The notes under the pieces are model-generated. The model had not been told where the DNA came from, made no database searches, and saw only the letters and a list, made by a program, of their open reading frames with translations. A program made the position numbers and the translations under genes. Shown here piece by piece: positions 36,455-45,089 of a DNA stretch of 64,000 nucleotides; position 1 is the stretch's first letter, and each line of letters begins with the position of its first letter. Source of the DNA: Pseudomonas syringae KCTC 12500. GTDB taxonomy: Bacteria; Pseudomonadota; Gammaproteobacteria; Pseudomonadales; Pseudomonadaceae. The DNA is taken from NCBI RefSeq assembly GCF_000507185.2, contig NZ_AYTM02000002.1, forward strand, positions 2,069,501 to 2,133,500, written 5' to 3'.

Positions 36455-39400
36455 TCAATGCGCCGGCTGCGCGTGCTCCCCGTCATCCTTGTCAGCCGCT
36501 TCGCGACGCTGTTCGTCGGTCGGTTCCTTGATGCGATACCAGGCCACATACAACGCGGGCAGGAACAGCAAGGTCAGCAGCGTGGCGATGATGATGCCGC
36601 CGATCATGGCGTAGGCCATCGGCCCCCAGAACACCTCCCGGGCGATTGGAATCATGCCCAGGCTGGCCGCTGCCGCCGTCAACAGGATCGGACGACGACG
36701 ATGCTCGGTGGCTTCGACCACGGCGTCCCACGGCAGATAACCGCTTTTTTCATAGGCATCGATCTGGGTCACCAGAATCACCGAGTTGCGGATGATGATG
36801 CCGATCAGCGCCAGCACCCCGAGAATCGCCACGAACCCCAGTGGCGTCCCCGTCGGGATCAGCGCCAGCACCACACCGATAAGCCCCAGAGGCGCCACAC
36901 TGGCTACCAGGAACATCTTCTGAATGCTGTGCAACTGAATCATCAGGAACGTCGCCATGAGAAACAACATCAGCGGCGCAACGCTGGCAATCGGCCCCTG
37001 TGCCTTGCTGCTTTCTTCGACCGTACCGCCGGTTGCCACCTTGTAGCCGACCGGCAGGCCTGCGGCAAACTTGTTGATTTCCGGTTGCAGCTGTTTGACC
37101 AGATCAGTTGGCTGAATCGCGTCGCGGACGGCGCCTTTCACGGTGATGGTCGGCTTGCGATCGCGGCGCCAGACCAATGGCTGCTCCAGCTCGTAACCGA
37201 CCGTGGCAAACGCCAGCAGCGGGATCGACGTGCCGGTCGGTGTCACGATTTGCAGGTTCTGCAGGGTTTCCGGTGTGCCGCGCTCGGCATCTTCGGCACG
37301 CCCGACCACATTGATCAGATAGATATCATCGCGCACCTGAGTCACGGTAGAACCACTGACCACGCTGTTCATCAGCTTGGCGACGTCTTCCGACGACAGC
37401 CCCAACTGCCGGGCCTTGTCCTGATTGATGTCGATGCGCAGGACCTTGCCCGGCTCGTTCCAGTCGTAGATCACTTCGCCCACATGCGGGTTGTGGTCGA
37501 GCAGCGTGGCCAGCTCGATGGCGTGCTGACGCACCTTGTCGATGTTCTCGCCGCTGACGCGATACTGCAACGGACGACCCACCGGCGGGCCCATTTCCAG
37601 CGCCTGTACATACGACCCGATGCCGACGAAGTCATCACGCAGGCGTTTTTGCAGACGGGCAGTCAACGCGCCACGCTCTTCCAGGCCTTTGCTGACAATG
37701 ACCAGCTGGGCGTAGAACGGATTTTCCAGTTGCTGATCGAGTGGCAGGTAGAAACGCAACGCGCCTTGGCCAATGTAGGTGCTCCAGCGCTCGATGTCCG
37801 GGTCGTCCTTGAGGCTCGCTTCAAAACGATCAACCACCTTGCGCGTTTCGTTGATCGAGGCGCTCTGCGGCAGGTTCAGGTCGACCAGAATTTCCGGGCG
37901 GTCCGAAGACGGGAAGAACTGGTTCTGCACGAACTGCATGGAGAACAGCGACGCGGCGAACAACCCAACCGTGATGGCAATCGCCAGCCACCGATGACGC
38001 ATGGCCCAGAGCATGCTGCCGTTGAATGCCCGGCCTATGCGACCCGGCTCTTCGGATTTGGGCTTGATGTTGGCGCTCAGAATGTGCACGCCGATCACCG
38101 GCGCAAACAGAACGGCAACCACCCACGACACCAGCATCGCCACGGCGATGACAGCAAACAGCGTGAACGTGTATTCCCCCGCCGAGCTGTTGTTCAAACC
38201 GATCGGCACAAAGCCGGCCACGGTCACCAGCGTACCGGTGAGCATCGGGAACGCTGTCGAGGTGTAGGCGTACGTGGCCGCCTGCTCCTTGGATTCACCC
38301 ATTTCCAGCCGTGTGACCATCATTTCCACGGTAATCATGGCGTCATCCACCAGCAGGCCGAGGGCGATGATCAGCGCGCCGAGGGAAATCCGTTGCATGG
38401 TAATGCCGCTGTATTCCATGAATACAAACACCATCGCCAGTACCAGCGGAATCGAACACGCGACCACCAACCCTGCGCGAAACCCAAGGCTGACGAAGCT
38501 GACCAACAGCACGATAATCACCGCCTCGAACAACGCGCTGGTGAAGCCGCCCACGGCCTTGTTCACCACCTCGGCCTGATCCGATACCTTGTGCACGCCA
38601 ATGCCGACTGGCAGCTCCGCCGTTGTAGCGTCCATACGCTCATGCAGCGCCTTGCCGAACGACTGGATGTTGCCGCCCTTCTGCATCGCGATGGCCAGGC
38701 CGATCGCCGGTTTGCCATCGAAGCGGAACAGCGGCTTGGGCGGATCGGTGTAGCCACGGGTGATGTCAGCAATGTCGCTCAGACGGTAAAAACGGTCATT
38801 GATGCGCAGATTGACGGCAGCCAGATCCTTCTCGGAAGCAAACTGCCCGGAGGTACGCACCGAAATCCGCTCCGGCCCGGCTTCGATCACCCCGGCAGGT
38901 GTCACCGCGTTCTGCGATTGCAGGCTTTGCACCACCTGGCTCTGGTCAATGCCCAGTGCCACGAGTTTGCGTGTCGAGAAGTTCAGGTACACCACTTCGT
39001 CCTGCTGACCGATCATCTCGACTTTGCCAAGGCCGGGCACGTCACGGATGTCGGCGCGAACCTTCTCGACGTAGTCACGTAACTGACGCATCGAGAAACC
39101 GTCTGCGGTAAACGCATAGATCGAGCCGTACACATCACCGAACTCGTCGTTGAACGACGGGCCTTGCAGCCCCTGCGGAAACTGGCCACGGATGTCATCG
39201 ACTTTCTTGCGCACCTGATACCAGATTTCCGGTATCGCCTTGGCATTGGTCGTATCACGCAAGTACACGAAAACCGTGGACTCACCCGGTCGGGTATAGC
39301 TCTTCACGTAGTCCAGCGAGTCCAGCTCTTCGAGCTTCTTCTCGATGCGGTCGGTGACCTGCTCGAGGGTCTCGTCCACCGTCGCGCCCGGCCAGCGGGT

Positions 39401-39556
39401 CTGGATAATCATGGTCTTGATGGTGAAGGACGGGTCTTCCTCGCGCCCCAGCTTCATGTAGGAAAACACGCCCATCAACAGCGCGACGAACATCAGGTAC
39501 CAGACGAACGACTGATGCTTGATGGCCCACTCGGATAAATTGAAATTCCCTTTCAT
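36455..39556 (-). CDS. RND efflux transporter, TriC-like
   Basis: A 1033-aa inner-membrane proton-driven RND pump subunit of the HAE-1/AcrB superfamily. The N-terminal helix (MFVALLMGVFSYMKLGREEDPSF) leads to the porter domain. The proton-relay aspartates are in GLLVDDAMITVEMM in transmembrane helix 4 (about residues 402-403). Twelve membrane segments in two halves with duplicated periplasmic loops are readable. Two membrane-fusion-protein genes precede it with ATGA overlaps, the architecture of P. aeruginosa TriABC (triclosan efflux, using outer-membrane OpmH). No outer-membrane channel is encoded here, which also matches TriABC. The substrate is not predictable. Confidence 0.9.
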   Translation of the reverse strand: MKGNFNLSEWAIKHQSFVWYLMFVALLMGVFSYMKLGREEDPSFTIKTMIIQTRWPGATVDETLEQVTDRIEKKLEELDSLDYVKSYTRPGESTVFVYLRDTTNAKAIPEIWYQVRKKVDDIRGQFPQGLQGPSFNDEFGDVYGSIYAFTADGFSMRQLRDYVEKVRADIRDVPGLGKVEMIGQQDEVVYLNFSTRKLVALGIDQSQVVQSLQSQNAVTPAGVIEAGPERISVRTSGQFASEKDLAAVNLRINDRFYRLSDIADITRGYTDPPKPLFRFDGKPAIGLAIAMQKGGNIQSFGKALHERMDATTAELPVGIGVHKVSDQAEVVNKAVGGFTSALFEAVIIVLLVSFVSLGFRAGLVVACSIPLVLAMVFVFMEYSGITMQRISLGALIIALGLLVDDAMITVEMMVTRLEMGESKEQAATYAYTSTAFPMLTGTLVTVAGFVPIGLNNSSAGEYTFTLFAVIAVAMLVSWVVAVLFAPVIGVHILSANIKPKSEEPGRIGRAFNGSMLWAMRHRWLAIAITVGLFAASLFSMQFVQNQFFPSSDRPEILVDLNLPQSASINETRKVVDRFEASLKDDPDIERWSTYIGQGALRFYLPLDQQLENPFYAQLVIVSKGLEERGALTARLQKRLRDDFVGIGSYVQALEMGPPVGRPLQYRVSGENIDKVRQHAIELATLLDHNPHVGEVIYDWNEPGKVLRIDINQDKARQLGLSSEDVAKLMNSVVSGSTVTQVRDDIYLINVVGRAEDAERGTPETLQNLQIVTPTGTSIPLLAFATVGYELEQPLVWRRDRKPTITVKGAVRDAIQPTDLVKQLQPEINKFAAGLPVGYKVATGGTVEESSKAQGPIASVAPLMLFLMATFLMIQLHSIQKMFLVASVAPLGLIGVVLALIPTGTPLGFVAILGVLALIGIIIRNSVILVTQIDAYEKSGYLPWDAVVEATEHRRRPILLTAAAASLGMIPIAREVFWGPMAYAMIGGIIIATLLTLLFLPALYVAWYRIKEPTDEQRREAADKDDGEHAQPAH

Positions 39557-40638
39557 CGCGGGCTTTCCTCATCGACTTTGACTTTCTGGCCCGGCTTGAG
39601 ACTGTTGACGCCCGCGCTCACCACTTTTTCACCTGCTTTGACGCCATCGGTCAGCACGAAGGAGTCGCTGTCACGGCTGGCAATAGTCACCGCTCTGGGG
39701 TTCACCGTCTGGCTCTGCGAGTCGACGATCCAGACCTGGCGTTTGCCATCGACTTCCTGCAGGGCATTGATCGGCAGACGCATGCGCGGCGTGATGGTCG
39801 AGCTGAGCGTCACACTGATGGCCGTGCCAAGCCTGAACGCCGCTGGCGTTTGCGCCAGCGACAGACGCGCACGGCGCGTACGTGTGGTGCGGTCGGCCTG
39901 GGGTTCGATTTCGCGAATGGTGGCAGTGGTGTTCACTTCCGGATTCAGCTGACTGGCGACGGTGAATACCACGTCGGACGGTAACTGATCGGCCAGTGTA
40001 TCGGGCAGGTCGATCACCGCTTCCTTGATGTCCGGCCGCGCCAGGGTCACGACTTCCTGACCGGCTGTCACCACCTGCCCGGCTTCGACCTTCCATTCGG
40101 TGACCACGGCGTCGTGATCACTGCGCAGCTCGCTGTAACTCAATTGATCGCGGGCCTGTTGAGCCGCGGCCTTGGCCTGTTCCTGCGACGAGCTGGCGGT
40201 CTTCAGATCGGTCAGGGCGATGTCCAGTTGCGCCTGGGCGCCGACACCGCGATCGAACAGCTCCTGCTGGCGGCGAGCATTGGCCTGGGCGTTGATGAAC
40301 TGCGCCTGCACATTGGCCAGGTCGCCCTGCCGGGCACGCACGGCGTTCTGCTGATCGGTCGGATCGAGGGTTGCCAGCAAATCGCCTTTCTTGACTTCAG
40401 CGCCTACGTCAACGTCGCGCCGGGCGATGCGACCCGCCACCCGAAAGCCCAGCACACTTTGATAACGCGCCTGGATATTGCCGGCAAAGCGCCCGAAATC
40501 CTGATTCGACTCAGGCTTTGCTTCGACGAAGACGACGGGGCGCACCGGCTCGGGAGGTGTTTCATCCTTGCCACAGCCGCTCAATAGAAAACCGCTCAAC
40601 AGCAGGCCGCCCAGCGGCAGGCATGACAGACGCTTCAT
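39553..40638 (-). CDS. RND efflux periplasmic adaptor, second MFP (TriB-like)
   Basis: A 361-aa membrane fusion protein. I start it at the ATG at 40638 that overlaps the preceding stop, giving MKRLSCLPLGGLLLSGFLLSGC, a signal peptide with lipobox LSGC (Cys22). The lipoyl half-motifs (GRIARRDVDVGAEVKKGDLLATLDP region, about 71-95) flank an alpha-helical hairpin (about 100-170). A beta-barrel and membrane-proximal domain follow (about 180-361). The longer open frame to 40884 lies inside the neighbouring gene and is not real. Its ATGA stop overlaps the RND pump start. Confidence 0.9.
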   Translation of the reverse strand: MKRLSCLPLGGLLLSGFLLSGCGKDETPPEPVRPVVFVEAKPESNQDFGRFAGNIQARYQSVLGFRVAGRIARRDVDVGAEVKKGDLLATLDPTDQQNAVRARQGDLANVQAQFINAQANARRQQELFDRGVGAQAQLDIALTDLKTASSSQEQAKAAAQQARDQLSYSELRSDHDAVVTEWKVEAGQVVTAGQEVVTLARPDIKEAVIDLPDTLADQLPSDVVFTVASQLNPEVNTTATIREIEPQADRTTRTRRARLSLAQTPAAFRLGTAISVTLSSTITPRMRLPINALQEVDGKRQVWIVDSQSQTVNPRAVTIASRDSDSFVLTDGVKAGEKVVSAGVNSLKPGQKVKVDEESPR

Positions 40639-41753
40639 GGCTGCACCTGTGCGTTCGGTTGCTTGGGCTGTTCGGCAATTTCGACCTGCATGTCCGGGTG
40701 TAACAACTGTCCGCCTGCCACCACGACTTTCTCTCCACTCTTGAGTCCGTCGCCAATGATGACTTTGGCGGTCAGGTAACGGGTGACGGTGACCTTGCGC
40801 AAATTGACCTTGCCCTGCTCGTCCACCACCCACACGGCAGGCTTGCCCAACTGTTCGCCGAGGTCCTTGGTCAGCGCCGCCCAAGGCAACTCGACACTGG
40901 CATTGGCCGGCGCACTGAGCGCCACACTGACCACCGAACCCAGGTCCATGCCTTCAGGCAGCGGGTCCAGAGCGATCTTGATCTGCAAGGTGCCGGTTTG
41001 CGCCGACACCGCCGGGGTCACTTCGCGCACTTTGCCGCTGACCTTGATGTTCGGGTTATCGAGTAACGTGACCTGCACAGCCTGATTGGTCGGCGGCTTG
41101 ACGAACAGCGACTCGTAGACATTGAACACGGCATCGCGAGCACCGTCGCGCGCCAGATCGAAAATCGGCATGGTGGCCTGCACCACTTGCCCGACCTCAG
41201 CCTGACGCGCGGTGATCACACCCGGCGCATCGGCGACCAGCGCGGTATAACCCAGTTGTTCACGGGCATTGGCCAATTGCGCCTGCGCCGCCTTCAACGA
41301 GCTTTCGCTGCCGCGCAAGGCAGCCTGCGCAGAGTCATATTCGCTGCGGCTGGTATAACCCTTGGGCAACAACTTTTGTTGTCGGACGAACGCAGCGCTG
41401 GCCTGATTCACGCGGGCCTGCTCGGCAGCCACAGCAGCAGCGGCCGAATCGACATTGGTCTGCAGATCCTTCGGATCGAGCCGGGCCAGCACTTGCCGCG
41501 CAGTTACCCGGTCACCCACATCCACATTGCGCTGAATGATCTTGCCATTGACCCGGAATGAAAGGCGGGTCTGCACGCGCGCCTGAACATCGCCGGTCAG
41601 CGCAACGCTGGCAGCAAAGTCGGCGCTTTTTACCGTTTGCACGTAAACCCTGGGCAGCTCGGGCGCGGCAGGCTTTTCTTCGCCACAACCGGCCAGTAAC
41701 GCCAATGCAGCGGCCAGAACGAACGTAACCAGTCTTGAAAGTCGAACGGGCAT
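40635..41753 (-). CDS. RND efflux periplasmic adaptor, first MFP (TriA-like)
   Basis: A 372-aa membrane fusion protein and first gene of the pump operon. The N-terminus MPVRLSRLVTFVLAAALALLAGC is a lipoprotein signal with lipobox LAGC (Cys23). Lipoyl motif sequence RVNGKIIQRNVDVGDRV (about 68-84), a coiled hairpin with SAAAAVAAEQARVNQASAAF, then beta-barrel domains. It differs clearly from the second adaptor, so the pair is not a recent duplication. In TriABC both adaptors are needed for function. Confidence 0.9.
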   Translation of the reverse strand: MPVRLSRLVTFVLAAALALLAGCGEEKPAAPELPRVYVQTVKSADFAASVALTGDVQARVQTRLSFRVNGKIIQRNVDVGDRVTARQVLARLDPKDLQTNVDSAAAAVAAEQARVNQASAAFVRQQKLLPKGYTSRSEYDSAQAALRGSESSLKAAQAQLANAREQLGYTALVADAPGVITARQAEVGQVVQATMPIFDLARDGARDAVFNVYESLFVKPPTNQAVQVTLLDNPNIKVSGKVREVTPAVSAQTGTLQIKIALDPLPEGMDLGSVVSVALSAPANASVELPWAALTKDLGEQLGKPAVWVVDEQGKVNLRKVTVTRYLTAKVIIGDGLKSGEKVVVAGGQLLHPDMQVEIAEQPKQPNAQVQP

Positions 41754-42147
41754 GCAGACTCCTTGTGCAACTGCCGGATGCGGGCGTGATCAGGGCGAGA
41801 GAATAGCGTGAGTATGCGACTGTATGCGAGAGGGAGGGTTCATTGGAGGCGCTATTTGCAGGAGTTTGAAAAGAGGACCTGCCTTGAAATAAACCAGGCA
41901 GGTCTTTGGAAGCTGATTCAAAAATTGCAGGTATAGGCCCGGCAACATTGCCATGAGGGTGGGCTTGTCTACGAAAGCTGACCGACACCCGACGCATTAC
42001 CGAGAACCTGTGCCCTTGTTCCCGGCTAGCGCACGATATTGGGTAAAGCAAACCGATATGATTTAGTTTATATACAGGCAGGCTCAATTCCCAAGAACGG
42101 TATTAACAGTGAGCATATCAGCTTTTTGTGTAGCCCCCATCAATACC
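41754..42147. other. Intergenic region, promoter side of the RND operon
   Basis: About 395 bp between the RND operon start and the end of the first mini-Rhs gene, both on the minus strand. No credible gene is seen. In particular, immediately downstream of the mini-Rhs stop the only minus-strand frame is 18 codons, so no immunity gene follows it. No clear regulator gene or operator is visible for the pump. Confidence 0.5.
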
Positions 42148-43254
42148 CTATTTTTTTAATCTCTCAATATTATAAATTTGGCTATCGTATACATCACCCC
42201 CACGAATACGGGACATTTCCAACATACCGCCATCCGTTTTCATAACACCCTTTATCAGATTATCATTAAAGTATTTATTGCGCAGCATGAGACTATCCCC
42301 AGCAGAAAGTGAACTTTCCGCATAATAAATTTTCTTATCAAGCTGCAATATCTCCGAGCCGTTAATTTGATGAACGATATTTTCCACACCTCGGCCATCC
42401 CCCCTCACGCTCTTATACACGCCTAACTCCTGCTTCAATTTATTAATCATTTCCTTGTGGCCAGCGTTTGATTGCGCTCTAGCGGTTCGCGACCCAGCTA
42501 ACAGCTTTTCAAGCGTACTTTTATCATTATTGACTTTTTTAATCTTGGCTCTGACTTGTTTTAACTTGAAGCCCGTCGTAGCAAATGCCCCCAAGCCGAC
42601 CATCAAAGAAATGCTCCCAATGACGGTGAGCGTGGTACCGAGCGCGCTGTTCGAATCTTTGAGCCCGGCAGCCGTTGCTATTGCGCCTGCTCCAGCACCA
42701 CTAAGTACAATGCCTGATATCAAAGCAGCCAACGCCGAGAAATGCCCCGTCGGATCAACCCGGTTAACCGGATCGCCCACACAATACGCGTACGCATTCA
42801 ACCCGCCCTTGCCAAACGGACTCAGGCTGTCCGGGCTGTTAAAACGCATCAGCACAGGATTGTAGGCGCGATAGCCGTTGCCGAGCAGGTAGTGGCCAGT
42901 GACTGGATCAGGCTGCTCGCCGTTGAAACCGGGCAGATCTGCAATAGCCTGCCCGGCTTGATGATGCCCGAACGGCGTATAGGCGATATCAACCGGTCTC
43001 CCGTCTTCGCTCACGTGCAGAACGCTATTGCTGCGGTCGCCGGCAATCATTGTTGTCACGACCTCATCGCCCTCGCGACTCTGTTGCGCAAGCAACTGGC
43101 CGCCTGCACGGATACAGGTTCGTTGCCTGCCGCCCTGCAACTCAGACATCAGTTGCCCGCCGTTATAGAACCGGTTGGAAACGGCCTGAGCCAGCGGAGT
43201 CAATGTGGACACGCGGTCCAGCGGGTCGTAGGTGTACTTGCAGAGAATAGCCAT
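42148..43254 (-). CDS. Mini-Rhs/TccC-core protein A with variable C-terminal tip
   Basis: A 368-aa stand-alone RHS-repeat-associated core protein. One YD-type repeat (YTYDPLDRV) opens it, followed by the conserved TccC/Rhs core: LPGFNGEQPDPVTGHYLLG (about 103-121), GNGYRAYNPVLMRFNSPDS, FGKGGLNAYAYC and the closing DPTGH at 167-171. That is only the end of a normal Rhs/TccC shell. After DPTGH the protein changes to a tip of about 197 aa: two adjacent hydrophobic helices (about 174-225), a basic coiled region, and a charged C-terminal part ending YNIERLKK. The tip DNA is AT-rich, as for exchanged polymorphic-toxin tips. Toxicity is not shown by sequence. No signal peptide. Confidence 0.82.
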   Translation of the reverse strand: MAILCKYTYDPLDRVSTLTPLAQAVSNRFYNGGQLMSELQGGRQRTCIRAGGQLLAQQSREGDEVVTTMIAGDRSNSVLHVSEDGRPVDIAYTPFGHHQAGQAIADLPGFNGEQPDPVTGHYLLGNGYRAYNPVLMRFNSPDSLSPFGKGGLNAYAYCVGDPVNRVDPTGHFSALAALISGIVLSGAGAGAIATAAGLKDSNSALGTTLTVIGSISLMVGLGAFATTGFKLKQVRAKIKKVNNDKSTLEKLLAGSRTARAQSNAGHKEMINKLKQELGVYKSVRGDGRGVENIVHQINGSEILQLDKKIYYAESSLSAGDSLMLRNKYFNDNLIKGVMKTDGGMLEMSRIRGGDVYDSQIYNIERLKK

Positions 43255-43324
43255 GATCGATCCTTGATGATGGAGTAAGCACTCGGGTGAATCAGACCAT
43301 AGAAATCATGTACAGATAAACATA

Positions 43325-44272
43325 TCAATACATCATAGCTGTATCAGCATCGTCTGGCTGATCACCCCCGACGGCTGTTCTTCGAATGCGTTTAGCGGTA
43401 GTAACAACTTCACTGCTTGAACGCTTTTGCGTAACCAGCTTTATATTTGTCCCTGTACCCTCCCAACGCCTGATGCGTGGGCTGACTATCCGAATGGCGA
43501 GCACTGGAGTCAACATGCCTATTGCCGTCGCGAGCAAAATATTCGCAGCAGGAGCGTCAGGATCGACCGCATTGATTACCCGGCTTACTGTAAACACGCT
43601 GCTGGCTGCAAGCTGGCCGACTGCTGAAGCCGCTATCAGTTTCGTTGATAAGGGTTCGCCGCCCTTGGCGATAGCCTTTATCGCAGGAACAGCCGTCTTT
43701 ACACCCACGAAAGCACCGAACAAGCCGAGCCCTATCCAGACAAATGAAAGTACCTGACCAACATCCACCTCATGCCCGGTCGGATCAAACCGATTAACCG
43801 GGTCCCCCGCGCAGTACGCATACGCATTCATACCACCCTTGCCAAACGGACTCATACTGTCCGGACTGTTGAAACGCATCAGTGCCGGGTTGTAGGCGCG
43901 ATAACCATTGCCCAGCAGATAATGACCGGTCAACGGATCGGGTCGCTCACCGTTGAAGCCTGGCAACTGGTTTAATGCTTGCCGATGCCCGTAGGGGGTG
44001 TAGGCGATAGGGCCAGGCAATCCGGCCGATACGGTGTGGAGCACGCTGTGCTGTTGGTCCGAGCCGATCAACAACGTGGCGAGCGCTGACTGCATGGCCA
44101 GCAACTGACGGTCGCGATGCAGGAAACGAAGGTGTTCCGCCCCCTGAACCTCGCTGACCAGCGTGTCGGACTGATAGAACGAACGGGCAATGGTTCCTAT
44201 CGCAGGCGTGCGAGCCGCGAGCCGGTCAAGCGCGTCGTAGCGGTAATGGCACAATGTGGTTGGCTGGCGCAT
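43325..44272 (-). CDS. Mini-Rhs/TccC-core protein B with a different C-terminal tip
   Basis: A 315-aa paralogue of protein A, sharing the first ~165 residues (YRYDALDRL; LPGFNGERPDPLTGHYLLG; FGKGGMNAYAYC; DPTGH at 163-167) but with an unrelated tip of about 148 aa. The tip has three or so hydrophobic stretches (LSFVWIGLGLFGAFVGV; LIAASAVGQLAASSVFTV; ILLATAIGMLTPVLAI) and a short basic/acidic tail ending DADTAMMY. The shared core is also similar at DNA level, so this is a tandem duplication with tip replacement. The start at 44272 is MRQPTTLCHYRYD. A small DUF6124/DUF3077-like ORF lies 110 bp upstream on the same strand. Confidence 0.82.
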   Translation of the reverse strand: MRQPTTLCHYRYDALDRLAARTPAIGTIARSFYQSDTLVSEVQGAEHLRFLHRDRQLLAMQSALATLLIGSDQQHSVLHTVSAGLPGPIAYTPYGHRQALNQLPGFNGERPDPLTGHYLLGNGYRAYNPALMRFNSPDSMSPFGKGGMNAYAYCAGDPVNRFDPTGHEVDVGQVLSFVWIGLGLFGAFVGVKTAVPAIKAIAKGGEPLSTKLIAASAVGQLAASSVFTVSRVINAVDPDAPAANILLATAIGMLTPVLAIRIVSPRIRRWEGTGTNIKLVTQKRSSSEVVTTAKRIRRTAVGGDQPDDADTAMMY

Positions 44273-44382
44273 GGCGAGTGACCGGAGTGGTCTTGATCAG
44301 CGAGGCAGGCCTCTTCAAGCAAACAATGCACCGCAGGGACCGCAGCGGCTACTCGTAGAACTGCTAGGTTTCATCATTATTG

Positions 44383-44598
44383 TCAGGGGTTCTGAACGCA
44401 TTCCAGCGAGCGCTCCAGCTCGGCCTTGGCCATATTGATCAGATGCACCACCGAGAACGCCAGATCACGTTTCAGGCCATCGAGGTTATCACCGGTTTCA
44501 TACGCGGTGGCCGAGGCACAGCGCAGTATGTCGCTGACCTGCATCAGAGAGTCTTCCAGAGAGTTGGGGAGCGGCGGGGATGGGGTTGAGTTGATCAT
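44383..44598 (-). CDS. Small protein, DUF6124/DUF3077-like
   Basis: A 71-aa cytoplasmic protein (MINSTPSPPLPNSLEDSLMQ ...). The helical pattern with ...VSDILRCASATAYE..., ...LKRDLAFSVVHLINMAKAELE... resembles the C-terminal half of small Pseudomonas DUF6124/DUF3077 proteins. An AAGGAATAAG ribosome site precedes the ATG. Such ORFs are common in pseudomonads and I have no evidence of function. It lies directly upstream of the mini-Rhs pair. Confidence 0.65.
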   Translation of the reverse strand: MINSTPSPPLPNSLEDSLMQVSDILRCASATAYETGDNLDGLKRDLAFSVVHLINMAKAELERSLECVQNP

Positions 44599-44787
44599 CG
44601 CTTATTCCTTTAGCTGACAAGACCACCAGATGCCTGCTGCTAAACAAACAAGGGTGGCGACTTTGACGCGGGTTAGCAGACCGGTGTGGAACAAGCGCAA
44701 GCAACCGGCGCACCCGAAGGTGCCCCACGCAAAGCCGCCATAAACGGCACTTGCGCCACTTGTTATCCACAAACAGGCTGCTAAACC

Positions 44788-44812
44788 CGGTCGCTGAAAA
44801 AATCAGCGACCG
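44788..44812. repeat. Perfect hairpin with A5 loop
   Basis: CGGTCGCTGA (44788-44797), loop AAAAA, TCAGCGACCG (44803-44812). It has no T-run on either side. It may be a transcript end or a regulator site. Confidence 0.55.
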
Positions 44813-45023
44813 ACGCAGCCTAGTGTGCAGAGTTGGCAGGCACAAGGGCCCGGGATTTTCTAGGAAAGGTCATACGCAGGAAAGCGAAAAGACTGAAGGA
44901 AAGGTCCTGCAGGACAGGTTTTTCGTGAGCGGAAGTAACCTGAATCTTTCAGAAGAGGACGCAGAGCGTCCAGAAATGCATACCCACGCGGAGCATGGGT
45001 ACGATGACATTCCTGAGATCGCC

Positions 45024-45072
45024 TATCGTTCCTCACGCTCCAGTGGAATGCACTCCGTGACGCTCCGCGTCA
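45024..45072. repeat. Intergenic repeat, TGACGC-GGA-GCGTCA family
   Basis: On the minus strand it reads TGACGCGGAGCGTCACGGAG then, after a short spacer, GAGCGTGAGGAACGATA. The same two blocks recur near 55.1-55.4 kb and at 61183-61240. The TGACGC/GCGTCA arms form a small palindrome. Confidence 0.8.
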
Positions 45073-45089
45073 TCCTCAAGCAGCGCCGA

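Larger units (their letters stand above)
44599..45089. other. Intergenic region with a hairpin and a repeat element
   Basis: About 490 bp without a credible gene. It contains a perfect 10-bp inverted repeat (44788-44812) and a copy of the intergenic repeat family with the GTGACGCTCCGCGTCA core (45024-45072), just downstream of the tau-like operon end. Confidence 0.6.

Noticed and set aside
36374..39082. 900-codon plus-strand frame opposite the RND pump
   Set aside because: Composition is His/Arg/Gln-rich without domains, typical of an antisense frame; the RND protein on the other strand is certain.
40639..40884. N-terminal extension of the second adaptor gene
   Set aside because: The extension lies inside the first adaptor gene and lacks a signal peptide; the ATG at 40638 with ATGA overlap gives a proper lipoprotein signal.
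42039..42245. Plus-strand 68-codon frame over the end of mini-Rhs A
   Set aside because: Overlaps the coding tip on the opposite strand and has no ribosome site; not a convincing immunity gene.
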